DNA of 64,000 nucleotides from Linum tenue. Taxonomy: Eukaryota; Streptophyta; Magnoliopsida; Malpighiales; Linaceae. Location of the stretch: positions 89,274,547-89,338,546 of the forward strand of contig CAMGYJ010000005.1 of assembly GCA_946122785.1 (NCBI GenBank). Reading direction: 5' to 3'. Positions 22,281 to 31,568 of this stretch are shown here, one piece after another; positions within the stretch are counted from its first letter, which is position 1; each line of letters starts with the position of its first letter. Below the pieces are notes generated by a model that made no database searches, was not told the DNA's origin, and saw nothing but the letters and a program-made list of their open reading frames with translations. The translations under genes and the position numbers were made by a program.

Positions 22281-25200
22281 AGCTGGGGAGGGCTGAGGCA
22301 GCGGCGGAGGAGTGAGACATGGAAAACCGGATGCACCCGACTGCCTGGAGGAAGGCCGAGACGATAGGCAACTGACCCAACTCGTTCGGTGATCATGTAA
22401 GGCCCGTAGTAACGACATGAGAGCTTTTGGGATGCGCGACGGAAGACCGTGTGTTGGCGGTATGGGTGGAGCTTCAAGTAAACCCACTCGCCCACCGCAA
22501 ACAGGACCTCACGGCGGTGAGCATCAACATTTTGCTTCATGCGATTCTGGGCAGCAGCGAGGTTCATCTTCAACTCATCGAGGACTTCATTCCGATCGAG
22601 GAGGGCACGATCCACTTCATGCACCATAGTTGCGCCTGGACGGTAGGATGGAATAGCAGGAGGAAGACGCCCGTACAGAGCCTGGAAGGGCGACATACCA
22701 GCAGAACTATGGAAAGAAGTATTGTACCAGAACTCGGCCCATGGGAGTGACGTGAGCCACCTCTTCGGCTGCTGATGGGTGAAACAGCGGAGATATTGTT
22801 CGACGCAACGATTCACGACCTCCGTTTGGCCGTCAGTCTGGGGATGGTAGGAGGAAGACATGCTGAGAGTGGTGCCGGATTGACGATGAAGCTCCTGCCA
22901 AAAATGACTCATAAATACCGCATCGCGATCACTCACGATGGAGCGCGGCAAGCCATGGAGACGAACGATGCCGGCGATGAAGTTGTCGGCCACCGAACGC
23001 GCCGTGTAGGGGTGCGATAGGGCTAAGAACTGCACATATTTTGTTAGGCGATCCACGACCACCAAAATCACCGTCTTCCCGCCCGAACTTGGCAACCCAT
23101 TGACGAAATCGAGAGAGATGTCCTCCCAAACCTCCTGAGGAATCGGCAGCGGCTGCATGAGGCCGGCGGGGGATAAGTGCGAGGCCTTTGCACGTTGACA
23201 GATGTCGCACGCGTTGACGAAGGAGCGCACGTCTCGCAGCATGCCGGGCCAGAAAAACTGGGAAGACAGCCGCCGGTAAGTGGCAGTGACGCCGGAGTGG
23301 CCGCCAGCAGGGGTCGAGTGGAATTCCTCGAGCAACTCGCGGACGTGCGGCGAACCGGGAGGGATGATGACTCGACGGCGGTAGCAGGCCATCTCGTTGC
23401 GAATCGAATAATGGCCGGGGTTGGGAGATTTCGCTCGTGCCAAAACCCTCTGCATATAAGGATGCGATAGTGTCGTCGACTTGATGGACTCCCAGAGAGA
23501 CGTGTGAGGGATGGAAATTGCGAGCAGTTCTGGAGCAGGAGGGCGGCGGCTGAGTGAATCGGCGGCCTGGTTATCCTTGCCGGGCTTGTAGACGATTTCG
23601 TAGTCATAGCCCAATAGCTTGGAGACCCATTGTTGCTGTTCGGGCGTGGTAATTCGCTGGTTGAGCAGGTGCTTCAGGCTTTTCTGGTCCGTGCGAATCA
23701 CAAACTTTCGACCCAAGATGTACGGCCGCCAGGTTTGAATTGCGGTGATGATGGCTAGCATTTCCTTGGCGTAGGTGGAGAGGGTCTGCTTGGCCTTGCC
23801 TAAGGCCCAACTCATGAAGGCAATGGGCCGGTCCGATTGCATTAGGATAGCTCCAAGGCCCGAGCCTGACGCGTCTGTTTCGATGATGAAAGGCGCGTCA
23901 AAATTGGGCATCGCCAACACCGGGGTCGTGGTCATGGCTGTTTTGAGAGCCAGGAATGCCGCAGTAGCCTCGTCGGTCCAGTCGAACTGGCCTTTCTTGA
24001 GGAGATTGGTCAAGGGCCGAGCAATCAAGCCGTAACCCTTCACAAACTTGCGGTAGTATCCGGTGAGACCCAAAAACCCGCGGAGCTCGGTTGTGGACGT
24101 GGGCGTTGGCCAGTCGTTCATGGCTTGGATCTTTCGAGGATCCACCTTGACGCCTTCCGCCATAATGATATGGCCCAAATACTCGATCTCTTGAAGACCA
24201 AACGCACACTTGCTAAACTTGACGAAGAAGTGATGTTGCCGAAGAATTTCAAGAGCTATCCTGACGTGCTCTAAGTGACTCTGCCGATCCGGGCTGTAGA
24301 TGAGAATATCATCGAAGAAAACCAAGACAAACTTGCGCAGAACCGGCCGAAAAATATCATTCATGATGGCTTGGAATGTAGACGGAGCGTTGCAAAGGCC
24401 GAAGGGCATGACCAAATATTCGTAATGCCCGTTGTGCGTGCGAAAAGCAGTTTTGGGCACATCGGTAGGGTGCATGCGAACCTGGTGATAGCCGGCGCGT
24501 AGGTCCAGTTTGGTGAAATAGGCCGCGCCATGGAGTTCGTCCAGCATGTCATCAACGGTGGGGATGGGGAAACGATCCTTGACCGTAGCAGCATTCAAAG
24601 CCCGATAGTCGGTACAAAACCGCCATGAACCATCTTTCTTTTTGACCAGGAGAACGGGTGAGGAAAACGGGCTGGTGCTGGGCTGGATGAGACTCGCGGG
24701 GAGCATCTGCTGAACTTGGGCTTCAATTTCCGCCTTCTGGTAATGGGCGTAGCGGTACGGTCGTACGTTCACCACCTCCGTCCCCTCCTTCAACTCAATG
24801 CGGTGATCCACGGCACGTCGCTGCGGTAAGTTCCTGGGGTCGTCAAAAAGATCTCCAAACTCACGAAGGAGATCCTGCAAATCCCGGGGTACCGGTTGAA
24901 GGGGATCGTCAGCCGATGGGGGAAAACAGATCGCGCGGAGGCCTGGTTCTTCCCTTGTGAGGCCGCGGATGTCGGTCGCGGAAGTGGTAATGCCGGTGAG
25001 GCCGGTGATCCGGCGACGCTGCCCGTCCCATTCGAACCCCATCGTCAGCGTTTTCCAGTTGCTGTGAATGGTGCCGAGAGTCTCCAGCCACTTGATCCCG
25101 AGGAAGATATCAAAAACGGTAAGAGGTAAGGCAAAAAGGGTGACCGGGAAATGGCTTCCCTGAATATCGAGGACCACTCCCTCATGTTTCCCACTGCACG

Positions 25201-25875
25201 TCAAGGGCGCTCCGTTTGCAATTTTGACGTCAAACGCTGCGATGGGCGAACCCGGCAGCTGGAGTGCTTCGGCGGCCCTAGTGCTGATGAAATTGTGGGT
25301 CGAGCCACTGTCAATGAGGGCCACCAGTTTAGTTGGGCCCACTTGAGCCCAGACCCGAATAGTTCTACCCCCGCTCTGGCCTGTGATGGCGTGAAAAGAA
25401 ACCTCGGTGGAGTCCAGGACCTCGTCGTCTTCTTCATCCAGCAGCATCATGAGTCGAGGCCTGGCGCAGCGATGGGTGGGCGTAAACTTTTCATCGCAGT
25501 TAAAACAAAGGCCGGCTTGGCGTCGGCGGTGCATCTCATCATACGGCAGGCGCTTTCCCCCAGTCGCCGGTGGCGGTCGATTGTGGACCGGTGGGTTTGG
25601 CTCGGCCACTGGCCGTGGTCTGGCCGCGAACGCCGCGTCGAAGGCCGGCCGGGGCCTAGGTCGCGGTGGTGTCGTGAAATCGGCCGGTGAGCGGTACGAG
25701 CTGCGCGGAGGTCTGTAGGCCCGTGAGAGCTGCTCGTCGCGAACCCGGGCGAGACTGATTGCTTCCTTCAAGGTATGTGGGTTGAAGATGCGGATCCCGT
25801 CAGCGATCTCGGGTTTCAAGCCCCCCAAGAACGTGCCAACTAGAGCTTGTTGCGTCCATCCCCGAACTCGGTTGC

Positions 25876-26451
25876 CTAATCTCTCGAACTCCGTCTAATA
25901 ATCCGGAGAGTCCCCGTCTGTTTGATGTGGGACAGCGATTCGTCGAACCCTGTAGCCGCAGAGGGCCCAAATCTTGCCCATAATTCCGACGAAAAATTAT
26001 CCCAAGTGATCGGGATTCCGTCCGTGCGATAAGTCCGGCGGAGCCATTGCCACCATTGGTTGGCGTCGCCCTCGAGATGGTAAGATGCCAGAGACACCTT
26101 CTGGCCCTCGGGAATGGCTTGGAACTCGAAGAACTGCTCCACTCTCGAGAACCAGACTGTGGGATCGTCGCCGGCGAAAGTCGGAAACTCCAGCCGAGCT
26201 AATTTAGCTCCGAACAGCGGCTGTGGATCCCGATCCTCGAACTCGTCGGGGTGTGGACGGCGGCCACGGCCATTGACGGATCGCTCTCCATCCTCGGAAC
26301 GCCTTTCGTCGCTTTTTGTTGCCTGATCTTGCGCGATTTTGTTGACGACGACTTGGACAGCAGCCAGCTGATCAATGATCGCCTGTATGCCCGTTTGATT
26401 CTCATGGGTAGCGGTTTCGAGAGCTTCGATGCGTTGAGCGTGAGTGCCCAT
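25876..26451 (-). pseudogene. Chromovirus gag N-terminus, truncated by lesions
   Basis: Starts at the ATG at 26451, just after the primer-binding site. It has a coiled-coil N-terminal part (residues 5-50), an acidic/Arg linker, then a retrotransposon gag domain with LEFPTFAGDDPTVWFSRVEQFF and LEGDANQWWQWL. The frame ends early at 25876. Comparison with the downstream frame points to a one-base loss plus a separate CAG-to-TAG type change within about 10 bases near 25890. Beyond it gag continues in the 25828 frame. Confidence 0.9.
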
Positions 26452-26455
26452 GCTG

Positions 26456-26468
26456 GGCTCTGATACCA
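26456..26468 (-). other. Chromovirus primer-binding site
   Basis: Minus-strand TGGTATCAGAGCC (initiator tRNA-Met), two bases inside the 5' LTR. Confidence 0.93.
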
Positions 26469-26470
26469 AA

Positions 26471-26889
26471 TGATACGGTGAAAAGTTGTATCGAGATAAT
26501 TCTCCCTTTTCTTGGCAGGAGTAGGCCAGAGTTCTACTTTCTTGGCTAGAACAACCAGGAGGGTTCTTTTACTGAATAATTGCTTGCCTTTTATTTCTTG
26601 ACTCACAACCTAAATATACTAAGAGAATGAAAGGAAAAGTGGAACTACTTCCACGTACAGAAGCTACTCCTACTCCACTTAAGGTGGAACAGATTATTGA
26701 ATTCAAAAGACTCACAACGGAAACCTATTGACTCGATCAACACCTAACCAACTAACAAACAATGGCAAGCTTGCGGCGACGAGCTGGGCTACTGGGCTGG
26801 ACTACTCCACGTACTCGCGGTAGCGCTTCTTGGGCCGAGGAATCCGAGCTGAATGGCGATAACTGCTGCTGGGCTGTGGGCGCGTATCA
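26471..26889 (-). repeat. Chromovirus 5' LTR
   Basis: 419 bp, about two differences from the 3' LTR. Confidence 0.96.
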
Positions 26890-26969
26890 GCAAGTGCTCC
26901 ACTTGAAGCGAAGCTTTACAAGTTGATCGAGGTGATCCTTGAGGACCAGAAGCAAGGGAAGAGAGCGGT

Positions 26970-27130
26970 GATATGGCTCTCAAAGGATATGATTGGGTCT
27001 TAACAAGAAGTGGAAAGAGAAGCAATGAAAGAGGAGTAAGAAGTGAGGGAGCAAGTGCTCCACTTGAAGCGAAGCTTTACAAGTTGGTCGAGGTGATCCT
27101 TGAGGACAAGAAGCAAGGGAAGAGAGCGGT
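26970..27130 (+). repeat. 161-bp tandem repeat in gag, copy 3
   Basis: Third copy, running into the zinc-knuckle segment. Confidence 0.9.
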
Positions 27131-28933
27131 GATGTCTTGTGATTGGTGTTCGAGAACCAATCACAAAATTGCGGATTGCCAAGTGATAAAGGAGTCGAGT
27201 ACCCCCGAGGAGCAAGTGAGTTTCATTGCCAATGCTAGAGGGAACAACCCTTATAGCAACACATACAACCCCAGGTGGCGCAATCATCCAAACTTTGCTT
27301 GGTCTTCCCCTACCAATCCAAGACCTCCCGGCGACCAAGGTCCAATGGGAAACTACCAACCTCGGCCAACATTCATCCAACAAAGGCCTCAATTCCAAAA
27401 CTCGAACTTCCAACAACCATACCAAGCACAAGGTGGTCCAGGTTTTCAACAACTACAACAAGGTGACAAGCTCTCCAAACTAGAAGACCTTGTTAACACC
27501 TTTGTGAGTAAAAGCTCTTAGAAGTTTGAGAAGATTGAGCAATTTATGGATGTAGCAACATCCAAGTTTACCTCGGTTAAGGCGAGACTCCGAAGCCATC
27601 AAGCGAGTCTCAAAAACTTGGAAATGCAAATTAGCAATCTTGTCGGGATCCTCACCGAGAGACCAAAGGGAGCTCTACTCTCTCAAACCATTGCCAACCC
27701 CAAAGATCAAGCCGGGTGCAATGCGATACTTGAGAGGAGGGAAGGTGACCCCGGAGGTCGTTGACCCAAAAGTGAATGAGAAGGAAGACCCTCTACCCGA
27801 GGGTGAATAAGAGGAAACCTCGGGAAGAAAGAGAGGAGTGGCAAGGAAGGCATTGCCGACACCACCTGTGGCTGAGTACATGCCACCCCTACCTTTCCCC
27901 ACGAGGGTGTACAAGGAAAGATTGAAAGCGGAATGTGGAGGCTTCATGCGGATTCTCAGAGAGCTCCACCTCAACATTCCCTTCCTCGAAGCAATGGCCC
28001 ACATGCCAAGATATTCCAAGTATCTCAAGGGGCTTCAAGTCAAGAAGCCAAAGGTTAAAGACCTCGTCAATGTCACGTTCGGTGAGGAGTGCTCCGCATT
28101 CATCCTAAACAAGTTGCCCAAGAAGCGGCAAGATCCAAGTAGTTTCACCATCCCTCTTTGCATTGGTGCATGTCATATAGAGAATTCCTTGCGGATCTAG
28201 GTGCGAGAATAAATGTGATGCCCTTTAAGCTTTATAAGAAGTTTAATTTGGGTGAACTAAGAACCACGAAGCTTCACGTCACATTGGCCGATCGATCAGT
28301 CATTAGTCCTAGGGGCATAGTGGAGGACGTGCTAGTACGAGTGGGGAAATTCTGTTATCCGACGGATTTTGTGATCCTGGATATAGGTGAGGATTCTGAG
28401 ATGCCACTCATACTAGGACGCCAATTCCTAGCCACCGCCAAGGCATTAATTGATGTGAATGAGGGAACTTTGATTTTAAGAGATGGTGAGGAGAGAATTA
28501 CCCTAGGGATTGATCCTAAGCCTAGGAGTGAGGAAGTGAAAAAAGTGGAATCAAATGGCATGGTTGTGAGTGGAGGCGAGCCTCTCAAGGCAAACTCTGC
28601 TAGTGTGTTTGTTCCATGTGATGTGAATCAGGAAAAGGTGTCGGGTACTAATACCGATAAGAAGAAGAATAGTGCATGGCGTGCTAAGTGGGAGAATGTA
28701 ATCAAGGAGAGAAAATAAAAGCGCGAAGGGAAGTTGGCCAATCGAGGAAGCCACTCGTTGCTGAAGGACAAGGGCAAGGAAAAGATGCCCAACCAGGAAG
28801 GCCATCCGATGGAGCTTAAGTTGGGTGGCGACATGCCTTGACCCGAGAACATGGCAGATCCACTCTCGGTGGCATCATGTTCCAAAACATGATAGATCCG
28901 CAACGTCAAGTTAGTGACGTTAACTTAGCGTTT

Positions 28934-28951
28934 GTTGGGAGGCAACCCAAC
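28934..28951 (+). promoter_or_regulatory. Post-coding hairpin of element A
   Basis: GTTGGG-AGGCAA-CCCAAC, a perfect six-pair stem with a six-base loop just after the protease frame, preceded by 'agcgtttgt'. It is homologous to 58203-58220 (minus) and 36129-36146. Confidence 0.75.
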
Positions 28952-29154
28952 GTAGGTTTGTTTTCTTTTCCTTATTTTCGTTTTTGTGTGTCAAGTGAAG
29001 AGTTCTAGTGGTCGAGTGGTATCCCCATGCCACGTTTTATGGTTGTGCGTTTTGAGGTTGTGTCGTGATCGATAGAAGGCACAATGGATTAGGTCGAGTA
29101 AAAAAAAATTCAGAAGTGCCCTGTTTTAGCTGATGTTCACAGACGGATTGCCAA

Positions 29155-29285
29155 GTTCGCGGTCTTACAAGACCGTGAACAGGCACACGCGTCCTTGAAC
29201 CAGGCACTTCTACGAGTGTACCACTTGCCGGCCATCGCCAGTTCAGGGACGGATTGCATAGTTCACGGTCTCTAAGACCGTGAAC
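29155..29285 (+). repeat. Two inverted-repeat units in the presumed U3 of element A
   Basis: Two copies of a foldback (29155-29180, stem GTTCGCGGTCT; 29261-29285, stem GTTCACGGTCT with AGACCGTGAAC), 106 bp apart in similar surroundings ('acggattgc' before, 'gcacacgc' after). They lie upstream of a TATA box, as promoter elements of an LTR would. Confidence 0.75.
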
Positions 29286-29317
29286 TAGCACACGCATCCG
29301 TGAACTTCGAGCCTCGC

Positions 29318-29325
29318 CTATAAAA
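29318..29325 (+). promoter_or_regulatory. TATA box of a presumed LTR promoter
   Basis: 'ctataaaa' within 'gcctataaaaggggc', about 33 bp after the second foldback. Position and context fit the start of R in an LTR. There is no direct proof of use. Confidence 0.5.
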
Positions 29326-29580
29326 GGGGCATGAACATTGACTCTTCACTTCACGACCCAAAACTCGCTAGAAAATTCAAATCCCGCTGGAAAACCTGGA
29401 AATTCTGACGGTTTTTGGCCATTTCCACCATTTCTGGCGAGCAAAACCCAAAACCAAGCACAGAATCATTCTCCCCTCATTAAAAGCGGCCTTCGCCGAG
29501 ATTTTGGGGAGATTTGGAGCCCATATTTTGGCGAAGTTGCCTCGCCCTCACCTCACTTCCTCCTACATCCCACTTGAGTC

Positions 29581-30000
29581 TCTAGGTTGGTTTTCAGCTC
29601 TTTCTTATTAACTTTGGGAGAATCAGATTAGGTAGTGAAGTGAGGATAATTTTAGTGAATTGCATGTTGAAATTAGAATTAGGTCGATGAATTAGGTGAA
29701 TTAGGGTGATTGAATGGTGGAATGTTGTTGCTTGAGCTTATTTGAACCTTGGTGGGCACGTTTTAATCTGAATTTCCTGTATTTGCGAAATTTTCCCACC
29801 AAGTGCTAATTGTTGAATGATGAGAAATGTTTGATTGAGTGGTGGTTGGTAGTCACCATGGCATGGTTCGGGTTTAAATTTTTGTTTGAGATAATTCGTG
29901 ACCATCCGGAGTATTCATTTCTCCGGGAGGGGAATAAGCTCTCGTTCATTATCAGCTCTGAACTGACCCCGCGCAAAAGAGCAGTCTGGTGGCTCTATTG
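29581..30000. other. Boundary region between elements A and B
   Basis: Non-coding, with 'gaattaggtgaattaggg' type repeats. It joins the presumed LTR of A to the truncated 5' end of the pol of B. The exact breakpoint is not visible. Confidence 0.4.
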
Positions 30001-31568
30001 AAGAAGTACGTTCGTGCCATGGCATGGAAGATCACGGATATCATAGGCATTAGCCCATCCTTCTGTTCCCACAGAATTCTGATGGAGGATGAGGTTAAGC
30101 CAGTCCGGAAATCGCAGCGGAGGTTGACTCCTAACTTGGAGGCATGGTCCGGGTAGAGATTGTGAAGCTGATGGATGTCGGGATCATTTTTGCTATATCT
30201 TATAGCAAGTGGGTCAGCCTCACTCAGGTGGTTACGAAGAAATGCGTGATAATTGTGGTCCTGAACAAGAAGAACGAGTTGATCCCGATGCGGATGGTTA
30301 CCGGGTGGCTTGTCTGCATCGACTATGCGCGTCTCAACGATGCCACCATAAAGGACCACTTCTTGCTTCCTTTCAGTGACCAGATGCTGGAGAGGTTGGC
30401 AGGACATGAGTTCTACGGCTTCTTGGATGGAATGTTCGGGTATTTCTAGATCCCGATCGCACCAGAGGATCAGGCAAAGACCACTTTCACCTTCCCTTTC
30501 GACACGTTTGCTTATGATGGATTCCATTTGGTCTCTGCAACGCACCAGCTACCTTTCAGCGGTGCATGTTGGCTATCTTTGACCGACTGATTGGAGAGAT
30601 TATGGAAATCTTCATGACGTAGAACTTGTCCTGAAGTGGTGCGAAGAGACGAACTTGACACTTAGTTGAGAGAAAGTGCTACTTCATGGTTCGCGAAGGC
30701 ATTATGCTCGAGCACAAGATCTCCAAGCAGGGGATTGAGGTAGATCGCACAAAAATAGAGACGATCATCAAGCTACCTCCTCCTGTTTTTGTGAAGGGGA
30801 TCCTTAGTTTTCTAGGTCATTCAGGATTCTACTGGCGCTTCATCAAGGATTTCATGAAGATAGTCTTGCCGTTGACCAAGATGCTAGAGAAAGACGCACC
30901 ACTCAACTTTACTTCAGAGTGCGCAGCTGCATTTAAGACCTTGAAGGAGAAGCTTACCCATGCACCCATCATGGTGACTCCAGATTGGTCTCTTCCATTT
31001 GTGTTAATGTGTGACGCGAGTGACTATACGGTCAGAGATGTTCTTAGTCAGAGTCGCAAAAAGCATTTCCAGCATATCTACTACGCATTGAAGACTTTGA
31101 ACGATGCCCAGGAGAACTACCTCGCCACAAAGAAGGATTTTCTTCCAAGGGTGTACGCTTTCGACAAGTTCTGACCGTACCTGGTGTCTCTCATGTCGTG
31201 GTCTATACAGACCACTCTTGCATATGCTACTTGATGACCAAGGCTGACGCCAAGACTCGGCTCATCCGCTAGATCCTGCTACTACAGGAGTTTGATATCG
31301 AGATCCGGGACAAGAAAGGGGCAAAGAACGTTGCTGCGGATCACCTTTCACAGTTCGAAGCCTCTCCGATGGACAACTTCGTGCAAGAGATCAACGAATC
31401 CTTCCCGGATGAGCGACTACTGGCCCTGTGCTTGGTGAAGAGTGTCACCATTTGGTACTCTTATCTTGCTAATTATATGGTGGGCAAGCAGTTACCTAAG
31501 GGGATGGCCACTCACTCTAAGTGCAAATTTTCTCCAACCTGAAGTACTATTTCTGGGAGGATCCATAC

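Larger units (their letters stand above)
21950..25828 (-). pseudogene. Chromovirus gag C-terminus plus pol, frameshifted before the chromodomain
   Basis: A 1292-codon open frame. Residues 1-60 are the end of capsid; zinc knuckle CFNCDEKFTPTHRC at 108-121; protease LIDSGST at 171-177; RT with LDLRAGYHQ (441-449), MPFGLCNAPSTF (474-485) and FFDDIL (504-509); RNase H DASGSGLGA at 652-660; integrase HHCC zinc finger (H838-C877) and catalytic core from D907. The end reads GPY...HPVFHVSLLRR. Near 22310-22270 the frame slips: the last about 100 residues are noise, while the chromodomain continues in another frame (22229-22082). The part before 25828 is separated from gag by the lesions at 25870-25900. 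Confidence 0.95.
21632..26889 (-). mobile_element. Young Ty3/gypsy chromovirus, complete outline
   Basis: Two 419-bp LTRs (21632-22050 and 26471-26889; TGATACGGTG...GCGCGTATCA) differ at about two positions. The TSD is GCAAG (21627-21631 and 26890-26894). Transcription is on the minus strand: primer-binding site 26468-26456, gag, pol with RT before integrase, a chromodomain at the C-terminus, and a polypurine tract near 22062-22051. Domain order and chromodomain define a chromovirus; the short LTR suggests the Reina lineage (inference). LTR identity near 99.5% indicates recent insertion, yet the reading frame has three lesions. Confidence 0.96.
21546..26969 (+). repeat. 161-bp tandem repeat, copy 2, split by the chromovirus
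   Basis: 21546-21631 plus 26895-26969. Removing the 5258-bp insertion and one TSD leaves exactly 161 bp, so the triplication came before the insertion. Confidence 0.9.
20561..28718 (+). pseudogene. Element A gag and protease, decayed
   Basis: Starts near an ATG at 20567 (MTRSNPAPLTPLDEDI), like gag of element C. Capsid-like pieces (ANNFEIINPSL, LNINGVPEEA-like, FSDYFLHCPHHGFEE) follow to 21400 with several frameshifts. A 161-bp tandem triplication and the chromovirus come next. From 26973 the frame resumes with a zinc knuckle (CDWCSRTNHKIADC, 27137-27178), an Asn/Gln/Pro-rich tail (NPYSNTYNPRWRNHPNFAW) and the aspartic protease (ADLGARINVMPF near 28190, MPLILGRQFLATAKALID near 28400). It is interrupted by stops at 27521, 28200 and elsewhere. 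The usual catalytic 'DLGAS' reads DLGAR here, which would weaken it further. Confidence 0.85.
20160..29580 (+). mobile_element. Element A: gag-protease-only Athila/Tat-type element, dead
   Basis: Order: LTR end, degenerate primer-binding site (about 20424-20442), gag, zinc knuckle and protease. The coding region ends near 28720 and is followed directly by the post-coding hairpin (28934). RT, RNase H and integrase are absent. The downstream limit is uncertain; the segment with inverted repeats and a TATA box (29155-29325) looks like the U3 of a 3' LTR, but no second LTR copy is available to prove it. It is split by the chromovirus at 21632-26889. Confidence 0.65.

Noticed and set aside
25870..25900. 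Programmed frameshift between gag and pol in the chromovirus
   Set aside because: No slippery heptamer or pseudoknot-like sequence seen, and a stop codon is also present in the other frame, so two independent lesions are simpler.
29037..29297. 86-codon minus-strand frame
   Set aside because: A reading through the two foldbacks of the presumed LTR promoter; peptide repetitive, no domain.
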